Source: Myxococcales bacterium (GTDB lineage: Bacteria > Myxococcota_A > UBA796 > GCA-2862545). From it: DNA of 64,000 bases. Shown one piece after another: positions 35,608 to 43,957 of the stretch (within the stretch, counting starts at the first letter, position 1; each line of letters starts with the position of its first letter). The stretch is taken from the NCBI GenBank assembly GCA_019634415.1, contig JAHQVJ010000117.1, forward strand, positions 1 through 64,000, read 5' to 3'. Under the pieces are notes generated by a model. It was not told the origin of the DNA and did not search any database. It saw nothing but the letters and a program-made list of their open reading frames with translations. The translations under genes were made by a program, and so were the position numbers.

Positions 35608-36914
35608 GCGAGGCCGTCTTCGCAGCTGGCCTGTGCGCGACGCGGGTGCAGGAGCCATCGGAGGCCTTGGTCGCGCTCGTGCGCGACGCCGTGGTCGCCG
35701 CCCGCGACGCGGCGCTGCGGCTCCCGCCGCTGGGGTTGCTCGCAGACGTGGCGCTGATCATGAGCGATGCCCGCTGCGGGCTGACCGGCGTCAAGCTGCC
35801 CGGCCTGGACCTGCGCCGCTACGACGACCGGGTGGTGGGTCCCCTGGTGGTGGATCGACGCCGAACCGCCCTGAGCGACGCGCTGGCGAGCCAGCCCGCG
35901 TCGATGCGTGGGCTCGCTGTGGCGCTGGTGACGGAGCGGCTGCTCGAGGAGCTCGAGCCCGACGGACCCTGGTGGGAGCCCGGCGCCCTACGCTCCTGGC
36001 TCACCAAGTCTCCGACGGAGGCCTGGGCGATGGCCACCCAGTCGCTGGGCCAGCCCGAGGCCCACAGCGCGCTGCAGGCCCGCCTGAGCCACATGGCCAA
36101 GCGCGGCCCCGTTTCCTTCGGCCGGTCCGACGTGCACCTCGTGGAGCACCTCTCCACCCTGGCGACCCGCGCCCAGCGCGTGGCCGTGCGGCAGGTGCTC
36201 GAGGCCAGCGAGTCCGTCGGCGAGGGCCTGCCGCGCACCGTTCGCCCCAGGCGCCGCAGCGGTCTCGCCACCAGCCACCTCAAGGAAGAGGATCGCTACC
36301 CCGCGGGCGGGTTCAGCGCGCTGACCACCGCCGGGAGCCCCGAGAACCTGGTGGCGAGCGAGCTCGTCTACATGGAGGACGGCGACGAGATCGATCTGTT
36401 CGACGTGCGCTTCGCCGAGGGGGAGCTGCTCTACTACACCCGTGACGAGTCCGCGCACCTGCGGCAGCGGCGCAACGTGCACGTGGCCCTGGCCGCCGAT
36501 CTGGTGCACAGCCGCGTCAAGGACCCGGACGTGCCATGGCAGCGCCTGGTGATCGTGCTGGGGATCCTGCAAGCCACCGTGCAGCGCCTGGTGGAGTGGC
36601 TCGCCCGCGCCGAGCTGGTGGTGTGGATGCATCCCATCGGAGCCGGGCTGTCCGAGGAGGCCGATCTCCTCGAGCTGGTGCTCAAGACCTGGGTCGACAT
36701 CGGGGTGGTGAAGATCCACCCGCTGCCGTCGGCCGAGGCATTGCCCGAGGCCATGGAGGCCACCCTCGGCGTGGGGGAGACCGACGTGGTCTGGATGTCC
36801 GCGGGTCAGGAGCCCCCGGAGCTGCCCATCGAGGCCTTCCAGCACGTGGTGGAGGCCACGCCCCTGAGTGGCTGGACCCAGGTGGCCGACGCGCTCGTGC
36901 GCCACGTGGCCTGA
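35604..36914 (+). CDS. vWA-like protein paired with MoxR, metal site lost
   Basis: The product has 436 residues. The first 230 are helical (with DVALIMSDARCGLTGVKLPG and PDGPWWEPGALRSWL). The C-terminal region, about 285-430, has the strand/helix order of a vWA domain: HVALAADLVHSR, RLVIVLGILQATVQRLVEWL, AELVVWMHP, DIGVVKIHPL and VVWMSAGQEPPE. The DxSxS metal motif is replaced by LAADLVHS, so ion binding is unlikely. Its place directly after MoxR is the main reason for the call. The start TTG 35604 overlaps the MoxR stop (TTGA). Two bases separate it from the ATP-grasp gene. Confidence 0.55.
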   Translation: MSEAVFAAGLCATRVQEPSEALVALVRDAVVAARDAALRLPPLGLLADVALIMSDARCGLTGVKLPGLDLRRYDDRVVGPLVVDRRRTALSDALASQPASMRGLAVALVTERLLEELEPDGPWWEPGALRSWLTKSPTEAWAMATQSLGQPEAHSALQARLSHMAKRGPVSFGRSDVHLVEHLSTLATRAQRVAVRQVLEASESVGEGLPRTVRPRRRSGLATSHLKEEDRYPAGGFSALTTAGSPENLVASELVYMEDGDEIDLFDVRFAEGELLYYTRDESAHLRQRRNVHVALAADLVHSRVKDPDVPWQRLVIVLGILQATVQRLVEWLARAELVVWMHPIGAGLSEEADLLELVLKTWVDIGVVKIHPLPSAEALPEAMEATLGVGETDVVWMSAGQEPPELPIEAFQHVVEATPLSGWTQVADALVRHVA

Positions 36915-36916
36915 CA

Positions 36917-38011
36917 GTGCGGTGGATCCTGGTCGGCAACCCAGAGAACCGGCGCGTGACCGGATTCGTCGAGGCGCTGCACCGCGCCGGCCACGAGGTG
37001 ATCACCGTGGTGTCCTGGGAACAGCTCCTGGCGAAGCCAGATGCACTGCTGCGCCTGCCGGCGGAGCCCGCGATGTTGCGGATCGAGTCCAGCGGGGAGA
37101 ACGATCGGGTGCAGCGAGCGCTGCTCGCCCTGGGCGGGGGACCGGACCGCCCGGTGCGCCACGGCGAGCTGGTGGCTCCCATGGCCGCCCACCGAGGCTT
37201 CGAGCGGGCCCTCGGCTGGATCGCCGAAGCCCTGGAGCAGCGACCGCAGTGGGTGCCCCTGGCCACCCCAGCCGCCATCCTCGGCGTGTTCGACAAGGTG
37301 GACTTCCACCGGAGGTCCCGGGCAGCTGGGATCCGAGTGGCGCAGTCCGTGCCCGCAACCACCGCCCGGCAGCTGCTCACCTGGCTCGACGACCACGGCG
37401 GCAGCGTGTTCGTGAAGCTGCGGGTGGGATCGTCCGCGAGCGGCCTCGCCCTGGTGCGCACCCAACCCCGCCCTCGCGCCATGACCACCGTCCGCACCAC
37501 ACCACAAGGCCGCTTCAACAGCCTGCGCGTGGCGCGCATCGACGACCGCACCCGCATCGAGCAGCTGCTCACCTGGCTCATCGAGGAGGAGTCCGCCCAC
37601 GTGGAGTTGGCCGTGCCCAAGGCGCGGCTCGACGGGGCCTTCTTCGACTGCCGCGTGCTCACCATCGCGGGGGAGCCCCGATTCACCGTGGTGCGGCAGT
37701 CGTCGCATCCCATCACCAACCTGCACCTCGGCGGGCGGCGCGGGGACCTGTCGTCGCTGCGCGCGGCGTGTCCCGAAGACGTCTGGGAGGCCGCCATGGC
37801 CGACTGCCGTCAGGTCACCCGAGCGTATGGGGGGCTGCACCTGGGCATCGACGTGCTCTTCGAGCGCGGGTACCAGGGCCACCGGATCTTGGAGGCCAAC
37901 GCCTTCGGCGACCTGATCCCGCGCCTCACCCACGCAGGCCGGTCCGTCTACGAGACCGAGATCCACGAGGCTCCACGGTGGGCCTCCCACACCACCGCGA
38001 CGGTGGGCTAG
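36917..38011 (+). CDS. STM4014-type ATP-grasp protein
   Basis: The protein of 364 residues resembles the Salmonella STM4014 family. It opens with WILVGNPENRRVTGFVEAL, as STM4014 proteins do (a 'GNPexRR' start). The ATP-grasp core has GIRVAQSVPATTARQLLTWLD, GSVFVKLRVGSSASGL (ATP-binding Lys), ARLDGAFFDCRVLTI and a C-terminal GIDVLFERGY..HRILEANAFGD with the metal-binding Glu/Asn pair. It would join a carboxylate to an amine using ATP. The gene starts two bases after the vWA-like gene, linking both modules. Substrates are unknown. Confidence 0.78.
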   Translation: MRWILVGNPENRRVTGFVEALHRAGHEVITVVSWEQLLAKPDALLRLPAEPAMLRIESSGENDRVQRALLALGGGPDRPVRHGELVAPMAAHRGFERALGWIAEALEQRPQWVPLATPAAILGVFDKVDFHRRSRAAGIRVAQSVPATTARQLLTWLDDHGGSVFVKLRVGSSASGLALVRTQPRPRAMTTVRTTPQGRFNSLRVARIDDRTRIEQLLTWLIEEESAHVELAVPKARLDGAFFDCRVLTIAGEPRFTVVRQSSHPITNLHLGGRRGDLSSLRAACPEDVWEAAMADCRQVTRAYGGLHLGIDVLFERGYQGHRILEANAFGDLIPRLTHAGRSVYETEIHEAPRWASHTTATVG

Positions 38012-38042
38012 GCAAACCACACGAACAACTGGCGAGGGGTCG

Positions 38043-39359
38043 ATGGCACGGTACGAGTTCCAAGACGGAAAGTCGCACAAGTTCTGGGAGATCGAGCAGC
38101 AAGGCAACACGTTCACCGTGCGCTACGGCCGCGTGGGGACCGATGGCCAGAGCAACACCAAGGTGTTCGACTCCGAGGCGCAGGCCCGCGCCGAGGCCGA
38201 CAAGATGATCCGGTCGAAGACCAAGAAGGGCTACCAGCCCGTGGCCGCCGTAGCCGCCGCCCCCGACCCCTCGGAGAACCCCGAGCTCGAGGCGGCCGTG
38301 GCCGCCAACCCCGACGACGCCGACACCTGGCTCGTCTACGCCGACTGGCTTCAGGGGGTGGGCGAGCCCCGCGGCGAGCTCATCGCCGCCCAGGCGCGCG
38401 GCGAGAGCTACAGCGCCCTGCTCGACACCCACAGCAAGGCGTTCCTCGGCCGATTCGCCACGGATCTGAAGCCTTACGTGCAGCTCACCTGGGCCTTCGG
38501 CTTCTGGCGAACGGCTCGGGCGTTCTGCGACTACGAGTCCGCCGAGGCGATGCCCGACGGCGTGGCGGGCATCGCCTCGGTCGTGGGGCACCTGCTGCGC
38601 CATCCGTCGGCGCAGTTCCTGCGGGAGCTGCGCATCGGGCTCACCGAGGGCTTCATGGATGGAGAGGCCGACTGGCAGGACGCCATCGACGCCGTGGTGA
38701 AGAACGGGATCCGGAACTCCATCCGCCGTCTGTTCGTGGGCGACTTCGAGCGCGTCGACGACACCGAGATCTCCTGGACCCACATCGGGTCCCTGAAGGG
38801 GATCTGGACGGTGCTGCCCAACCTCGAGCACCTCACCGTGCAGGGAGGCGGGATCAAGCTCGGCGCCATCGACGCACCCCACCTGAAGCGGCTGGAGCTG
38901 TGGACCGGTGGCCTGCCCACCGAGCCCGTGCTGCAGCTCGGCAAGGCCCAGCTGCCTGCGCTGGAGGACCTGGAGATCTGGCTGGGTACCGAGAACTACG
39001 GCGGAGAGTGCAGCGCCGACGATCTGGAGGGGATCCTCACCGGGAGTGGCCTGCCCGCGGTGAAGCGCCTGGGCCTGATGAACGGCGACTTCGCCAACGA
39101 CCTGCCCCGTGCACTGGTGAACGCACCCATCTTGAAGCAGCTCGAGGTGCTGGACCTGTCCATGGGTACCATGACCGACGAAGGCGCCGCCGTGATCGCC
39201 GACAACGCGGCTGCCTTCGCCCACCTGAGGCAGCTGAACCTCGGTGACAACTTCATCGGCAACGCGGTGCGCGATCGGATCCGCGGAGCCCTGCCCAACG
39301 CTCACGTCGGTGGCCAGGAAGACGCCAACGACTGGGTCTACGTGAGCGTCGGCGAGTAG
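38043..39359 (+). CDS. WGR + TIGR02996 + leucine-rich protein (STM4015-type)
   Basis: The protein is 438 residues. A WGR domain at 1-66 (FWEIEQQGNTFTVRYGRVG, a domain known from PARPs and nucleic-acid-linked proteins) is followed by a TIGR02996 motif at about 79-118 (PDDADTWLVYADWLQGVGEPRGELI). A leucine-rich-repeat region runs to the end (LPNLEHLTVQGG, HLKRLELWTGG, LKQLEVLDLSMG, HLRQLNLGDN). The LRR part corresponds to Salmonella STM4015. The start ATG 38043 lies 31 bases after the ATP-grasp gene, with gagggg upstream. It shares TAGTG with the next gene. It may be the recognition part of the cluster. Confidence 0.8.
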   Translation: MARYEFQDGKSHKFWEIEQQGNTFTVRYGRVGTDGQSNTKVFDSEAQARAEADKMIRSKTKKGYQPVAAVAAAPDPSENPELEAAVAANPDDADTWLVYADWLQGVGEPRGELIAAQARGESYSALLDTHSKAFLGRFATDLKPYVQLTWAFGFWRTARAFCDYESAEAMPDGVAGIASVVGHLLRHPSAQFLRELRIGLTEGFMDGEADWQDAIDAVVKNGIRNSIRRLFVGDFERVDDTEISWTHIGSLKGIWTVLPNLEHLTVQGGGIKLGAIDAPHLKRLELWTGGLPTEPVLQLGKAQLPALEDLEIWLGTENYGGECSADDLEGILTGSGLPAVKRLGLMNGDFANDLPRALVNAPILKQLEVLDLSMGTMTDEGAAVIADNAAAFAHLRQLNLGDNFIGNAVRDRIRGALPNAHVGGQEDANDWVYVSVGE

Positions 39360-40171
39360 TGAGCCAGCGCACCGCCATCGACGCACGGGGGCGCGTGGGC
39401 AGCCACGACGTGGTGTGGGTCACCCTCGACACCCTGCGCCTCGACGTGGCTCGGACGTGCTTCGCCGAGGGGCGGCTGCCCACCCTCGCCCAGCACATGC
39501 CCGCCACCGGCTTCGAGGCGTGCCACACCCCAGGCTCCTTCACCTACGCCGCCCACGCGGCCTTCTTCGCTGGGTTCCTGCCCACGCCCGCACAGCCCGG
39601 ACGCCACGAGCGCCTGTTCGCTTTGGCCTTCGAGGGCAGCGAGACCACCGGTCCGCACACCGCCGTGCTCGACGGCGCCAGCGTGCCCCAGGGGCTCGCG
39701 GCCCTGGGCTACCGCACCGTCTGCATCGGCGGCGTGGGGTTCTTCAACCAGCGCACGCCCCTGGGCCGCGCCCTGCCCGCCCTGTTCGACGTCGCCCTGT
39801 GGGAGCCCGCCTTCGGCGTGACCGATCCGCGCAGCACCGAGCATCAGGTGGCCGCCGCCCTGCAGGAGCTGCCCGCCGATCCGAGCCAGCGCGTGTTCCT
39901 GTTCCTCAACGTCTCCGCCCTGCACCAGCCCAACTGCACCTACGTCGACGGAGCCACCGCCGACTCGCCGAAGACCATGGCCGCCGCCCTGCACTACGTC
40001 GATCGCAGCCTGCAGCCCTTGCTGAGCGCCATGGCCGCGCGGGGGCCCTCGCTGTGGGTCGTGTGCTCCGATCACGGCACCGCCTACGGCGAAGACGGCT
40101 ACACCGGCCACCGGATCGGCCATCCCAGCGTGTACACCGTGCCCTTCACCGCCTTCGTGGTGCCATCGTGA
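39359..40171 (+). CDS. STM4013/SEN3800-type hydrolase (sulfatase/alkaline-phosphatase fold)
   Basis: The protein has 270 residues. The start DVVWVTLDTLRLDVAR matches the family's 'VTLDTLRyD' opening, where D and T bind metal and act as nucleophile in sulfatase-fold enzymes. The late motif WVVCSDHGTAYGEDGYTGHRIGH supplies the DHG and His ligands. GSFTYAAHAAFFAGFLP is also typical. It might remove or transfer a phosphate- or sulfate-like group from the product of the neighbours. GTG 39359 overlaps the previous stop by one base; the next gene begins at the stop (GTGA). No signal peptide: cytoplasmic. Confidence 0.8.
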   Translation: MSQRTAIDARGRVGSHDVVWVTLDTLRLDVARTCFAEGRLPTLAQHMPATGFEACHTPGSFTYAAHAAFFAGFLPTPAQPGRHERLFALAFEGSETTGPHTAVLDGASVPQGLAALGYRTVCIGGVGFFNQRTPLGRALPALFDVALWEPAFGVTDPRSTEHQVAAALQELPADPSQRVFLFLNVSALHQPNCTYVDGATADSPKTMAAALHYVDRSLQPLLSAMAARGPSLWVVCSDHGTAYGEDGYTGHRIGHPSVYTVPFTAFVVPS

Positions 40172-41475
40172 CGCCTCTGCGCGAGCAGCCTCCCTACCAG
40201 GGCTACGCCTACGCCTACCCCCACAAGACCGCCTACCGGCCCCTCGATCCCGCGCCGTCGCTGTCGGAGGTGTGGGCTCACGAAGACCGCAGCGCCCTGT
40301 TCCTCTACCTGCACGTGCCCTACTGCGAGATGCGGTGTGGGTTCTGCAACCTCTTCACCACCACGGGCACCCCCGCCGAGGCCCACAGCGGCTACCTCGA
40401 CGCCTTGGAGCGCCACGCCGAGGCCACGGCCCGTGCGCTCGGTCCCGCCACCTTCGCGCAGGGGGCCGTGGGCGGCGGCACCCCCACCCTGCTCTCGCCC
40501 GCCGATCTGGAGCGATTGTTCCGGATCGCCCAGAGCGCCTTCGGCGTGGACCTGCGCACCCTCGGGCTGTCCGTGGAGACCTCCCCCGCCACCGTCGATC
40601 CCGAGCGGCTGGCGGTGCTCCATCGCTTCGGCGTGTCGCGACTGTCCATGGGCGTGCAGAGCTTCGTCGAGGCCGAGGTGCGGGCCTCCGGCCGGCCACA
40701 GCGCACCGCCGAGGTGCTGCGAGCCCTGGGCCACATCGCCGAGCAGCCCTTCGACGTGCTCAACCTCGATCTGATGTACGGCCTGCCCGGCCAGACCCCA
40801 GAGACCTGGTGCGACAGCCTGCGTCGAGCGCTCGAGTACGGGCCGCGAGAGCTGTTTCTGTATCCGCTGTACGTGCGGCCCCTGACAGGTCTCGACGGAC
40901 GCGCCACCGCCCACGACGCCCACCGGCTGCAGCTGTACCGGCTCGGCCGCGATCTGCTGCGGGACGCAGGCTACACCCAGCACTCCATGCGCCTGTTCCG
41001 GCGCGACGTGCCCGCCACCACGTCGCGCACCTACCGCTGCCAGTCCGACGGCATGGTGGGGCTCGGAGCCGGGGCACGCTCCTACACCACCGATCTGCAC
41101 TATGCGTCGGAGTGGGGAGTGGGTCGCCGCCGCGTGCGCGACATCTTGAGCGACTACATCGGGCGCTCCACCGCGCAGCACGGCGTGGCCGACCAGGGGA
41201 TCGTGCTGTCGCGCGACGAGCAGCAGCGCCGGCACATCCAGCAGTCCCTGCTCTGCGCCGAGGGCCTACAACGCCCATTCTATCGGGAGCGCTTCGGCTC
41301 CGATCCCCTTCAGGATCACCCGCAGCTGAAGCAGCTGGTGCGCGAAGATCTGGCCCACGACGACGGCGACACCCTGCGGCTCACCGACGAGGGCATGGAG
41401 CGCAGCGACGCCATCGGTCCGTGGCTGCAGTCACCGGCCGTGCAGCAGCGAATGGCGGGGTTCGACCTTCGGTGA
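40168..41475 (+). CDS. STM4012-type radical SAM enzyme
   Basis: The enzyme has 435 residues. The cluster motif is C53-x3-C57-x2-C60 (YCEMRCGFCN), and GGGTPTLLSPADL, ETSPATVD and GVSRLSMGVQSF follow, as in HemN-like radical SAM proteins. LNLDLMYGLPGQTPETW and YPLYVRPLTGLD also fit. It would use SAM and a [4Fe-4S] cluster to start radical chemistry. It is not HemN: the neighbours and the C-terminus fit the STM4012 group. GTG 40168 overlaps the hydrolase stop (GTGA). It closes the unbroken operon. Confidence 0.85.
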   Translation: MTPLREQPPYQGYAYAYPHKTAYRPLDPAPSLSEVWAHEDRSALFLYLHVPYCEMRCGFCNLFTTTGTPAEAHSGYLDALERHAEATARALGPATFAQGAVGGGTPTLLSPADLERLFRIAQSAFGVDLRTLGLSVETSPATVDPERLAVLHRFGVSRLSMGVQSFVEAEVRASGRPQRTAEVLRALGHIAEQPFDVLNLDLMYGLPGQTPETWCDSLRRALEYGPRELFLYPLYVRPLTGLDGRATAHDAHRLQLYRLGRDLLRDAGYTQHSMRLFRRDVPATTSRTYRCQSDGMVGLGAGARSYTTDLHYASEWGVGRRRVRDILSDYIGRSTAQHGVADQGIVLSRDEQQRRHIQQSLLCAEGLQRPFYRERFGSDPLQDHPQLKQLVREDLAHDDGDTLRLTDEGMERSDAIGPWLQSPAVQQRMAGFDLR

Positions 41476-41515
41476 CCGCTGCCGCGGCGTGCGGTGTCCC
41501 AGCGGTGGAGGCGCC

Positions 41516-42097
41516 ATGTTCCCCCTCGTCGGATGGGCCGCCACCGCTGCGGCCGCCCCCGTCATCGACGCCCTCGACGTCGAGATCGGCGACCACTCGG
41601 TCTCGGTTCCCCCTCACAACCTCGTGCCGCAGTGGCCGCTGCGCCCCGCACTCACCCTCGGTGCGCAACACGTCTGGGCCGGACAGCGCGTACAGCTGGT
41701 GCAGACCGCACGGCTCGGCGGCCACGCCCACCCTACGCTGGGCAACGCGGTGCGGCTCGTCACCGAGCTCGACCTGCGCTGGGCCCACCGCAGCGGCCTC
41801 GTGGCCGAAGCGGGGCTCGGCGGTGGCGCGCACCTCGTCTTCCGGCAACGCCCCGTGCTCACCCGGGACCCGGAGTCCGGCACCTACCAGGCCGCGCGCG
41901 ACGGCGGGCGCCCCACGGGCGTGCTCGGGGCCGGCATCGCGCTGGGCTTCGACGTGGCGAAGGTCTCCGACGTGCCGCTGACCGTGCTGCTGGACGCACA
42001 CCTCTGGGCGCAGACCGGTTTCCTGCCCGCGCTGTCCGTCGTCCCCACGTCCACCCTGTCGCTGGGTCTGCGCGTGCCCCTGGGGAGGTCGTCGTGA
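41516..42097 (+). CDS. Probable outer-membrane beta-barrel protein
   Basis: The product is 193 residues. A short signal (LVGWAATAAAAPVID) is followed by alternating amphipathic strands, such as ALTLGAQHVWAGQRVQLVQTARLG and VRLVTELDLRWAHRSGLVAEAGLGGGAHLVF, ending in SLGLRVPLGRSS. This pattern fits a small outer-membrane barrel. The family is unknown. ATG 41516 has ggtggag upstream. It is joined to the beta-lactamase-like gene by GTGA and lies 40 bases after the STM4012 gene, so it might still be in the operon. Confidence 0.55.
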   Translation: MFPLVGWAATAAAAPVIDALDVEIGDHSVSVPPHNLVPQWPLRPALTLGAQHVWAGQRVQLVQTARLGGHAHPTLGNAVRLVTELDLRWAHRSGLVAEAGLGGGAHLVFRQRPVLTRDPESGTYQAARDGGRPTGVLGAGIALGFDVAKVSDVPLTVLLDAHLWAQTGFLPALSVVPTSTLSLGLRVPLGRSS

Positions 42098-43260
42098 CCC
42101 GTGTGCTCGCGCTGTGGACCCTCGCAGCCTGCGTGGACGTGCCCGTGCCCGACTCCGAGATCGACTGTCCCGCACAGACGTCCACCCATCCTCGTGGCGC
42201 CGCGTTGCAGACCGTGATCGACGAGGCCGTGTCGCAGGGCGTGCCTGGCGTGGCCGTGGCCGTGCAGACACCCGACGGGATCTGGCAAGGCGCCGCCGGC
42301 TTCGCCGATCTCGAAGGAGGCGTGGCCATGACCCGGTGCCACGTGCACCCCTGGGCCAGCGTGGGCAAGACCTGGCATGCAGCGCTTGCGCTGCGGCTGG
42401 TGCAGGCAGGCACGCTGTCGCTGGACGACCCCGTCACCCAGCACCTGCCCACCGAGCTCACCCGACGTCTCGCCAATGCCGAGCAGATCACCGTGGGCCA
42501 GCTCCTGCAGCACGCCTCCGGACTGCGCGACTTCAACGAGGACTTCGGCTACCTGGGCCGCGAGTTCGACGACCCCGACGGCACCGACGCACCCGAGCGG
42601 CTGCTGGACTTCGTGCGGGGCGACCGCGCCATGCATCCGCCGGGCGAGGGCTACCACTACTCCGACACGGGCTACGTGCTGCTCGCCTTGCTCCTCCACG
42701 AGGTCACGGGCGATCTGGTCGCAGCCATGCAGACCGAGGTGCTCACACCGCTCGACCTCGAGCACACCGAGCTGCCTCGGGGCGGGCCCGATCCGGAAGG
42801 CCGAGTCAACAGCTACTGGGAGCTGCCCGGGGCGCGCCTGGAGAACGTCAGCGAGCTGCAGGCTTCCTACGACGTGCAGATCTGGGGCGCAGGCAACCTC
42901 CGGTCCACGCCCGCCGACAGCCTGCGCTTCGTGGGCGCGCTGGCACGCGGAGAGCTGCTCGGCGACGCCACCCAGGCCGCGCTCACGGAGTGGAACCCAG
43001 CGTCGGAGCGAGACACCCCGCTGCAGTACGCCTACGGCAGAGGCGTGCAGCGCCGGATCGTGGAGATCGACGGCGAGGACGTGACCTTCGTGGGTCACTA
43101 CGGCGGCGACATCGGGGCCTCGGCCGTGATCTTGGCAGCCCCCGACCGGCCCGTCGGCCTCGCAGCAGGCGTGAACCTGGGCGGCTTCCTGGGTGGACCC
43201 CTCAACGAGCATGTGGGCGACGCCTTCATCGACGAGCTGCTACAGCTCGCCAGCGATTAG
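42094..43260 (+). CDS. Serine beta-lactamase-family lipoprotein
   Basis: The product has 388 residues, lipobox ALWTLAAC. It belongs to the class C/penicillin-binding-protein-like serine hydrolases. The nucleophile motif is SVGK in HPWASVGKTW, the second motif YSD in YHYSDTGYV, and the third HYGG near the end. The QLLQHASGLRDF stretch is typical of the family. Members cleave peptide or ester bonds; true beta-lactam resistance is not implied. GTG 42094 has ggggagg upstream and overlaps the previous stop. The stop overlaps the next opposing gene (43257-43260). Confidence 0.88.
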   Translation: MTRVLALWTLAACVDVPVPDSEIDCPAQTSTHPRGAALQTVIDEAVSQGVPGVAVAVQTPDGIWQGAAGFADLEGGVAMTRCHVHPWASVGKTWHAALALRLVQAGTLSLDDPVTQHLPTELTRRLANAEQITVGQLLQHASGLRDFNEDFGYLGREFDDPDGTDAPERLLDFVRGDRAMHPPGEGYHYSDTGYVLLALLLHEVTGDLVAAMQTEVLTPLDLEHTELPRGGPDPEGRVNSYWELPGARLENVSELQASYDVQIWGAGNLRSTPADSLRFVGALARGELLGDATQAALTEWNPASERDTPLQYAYGRGVQRRIVEIDGEDVTFVGHYGGDIGASAVILAAPDRPVGLAAGVNLGGFLGGPLNEHVGDAFIDELLQLASD

Positions 43261-43796
43261 GCGCGACGGCGTGTCGTGAGGGCGAGTGCCAACAAGAGCA
43301 CCGCTCCCGAGGCCGGAAGCGGGCCAGCGCCGGTACGACACGCCGTCGAGCCCGGATCGAAGATGCTCACCACCACCGGCTCTCCGGCGTCGCCGGCCTC
43401 GTCGAAGGGGGTGAGACGAAGGGCGAAGTCCAACGGCTCCTGCTCGTCCACAGCGCCGTCCACCCAGTGCAGCAAGACGCTGGGACCCGACACGATCTCC
43501 TCGGGCAGCAGCAGGTCGACGGGCAGCTCGCCCGCCACCCAGTCGAGCGCGAGGCCGACGGCAGCCTCCTCGGTGGCCGACCGCACCGTGAGCTCGACGA
43601 GCCCCAGATCGTTGCAGCTGGACACTTGCCAGCCCCTGGGCGTGTCGTGGCCCGCGGTGCCACGCACGATTTCCACCTCAACATCGGGAGCGGATGGACC
43701 GAGACCGTCTGTGCGGGTGGCATCCACCATCAGGGGTGCGAGCGGCGGGAAGCTACAGGCGTGCGCAACGGCGCTGGCTGCGGCGAGCAGGATCAT
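43257..43796 (-). CDS. Secreted protein with C-terminal hydrophobic/Arg anchor
   Basis: The product has 179 residues, with a signal peptide (ILLAAASAVAHACSFPP). The middle is beta-rich with two or more Cys. The end is LPASGAVLLLALALTTRRRA, a helix plus Arg tail like MYXO-CTERM-type sorting signals. No family is recognised. It is transcribed against the surrounding operon. A strong hairpin lies directly before the ATG (43797-43815) and holds the only ribosome-site-like sequence, gagg. Confidence 0.55.
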   Translation of the reverse strand: MILLAAASAVAHACSFPPLAPLMVDATRTDGLGPSAPDVEVEIVRGTAGHDTPRGWQVSSCNDLGLVELTVRSATEEAAVGLALDWVAGELPVDLLLPEEIVSGPSVLLHWVDGAVDEQEPLDFALRLTPFDEAGDAGEPVVVSIFDPGSTACRTGAGPLPASGAVLLLALALTTRRRA

Positions 43797-43815
43797 GGGA
43801 CCTCGAGGAGGTCCC
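43797..43815 (-). promoter_or_regulatory. Hairpin abutting a start codon
   Basis: A perfect 8-bp inverted repeat (gggacctc / gaggtccc) with a 3-base loop ends at the base before the ATG at 43796. In mRNA the gagg ribosome site would be inside the stem, so translation of the 179-residue gene may be structure-controlled. No ligand or protein is known. Confidence 0.4.
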
Positions 43816-43957
43816 GATCGTACCGGAGAGACTCCCCACACCGGTTGCGCAGCGGTATCGGCCCACCGGGTAGGTGCCCCGTACGCCGACACGGCCGAGC
43901 GCGGCTGGTCCGTGCTGTCGTAGGTCACGACAGCCACACCGCAGGCTATACGCGGGT

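Noticed and set aside
40168-41475. Naming the STM4012-type gene hemN/hemW
   Set aside because: Radical SAM core is HemN-like, but neighbours (STM4011/4013/4014/4015-type genes) and C-terminus fit the STM4012 group.
42094-43260. Antibiotic-resistance beta-lactamase
   Set aside because: The SxxK, YSD and HxG motifs are shared by many esterases and peptidases of the family; resistance cannot be inferred.
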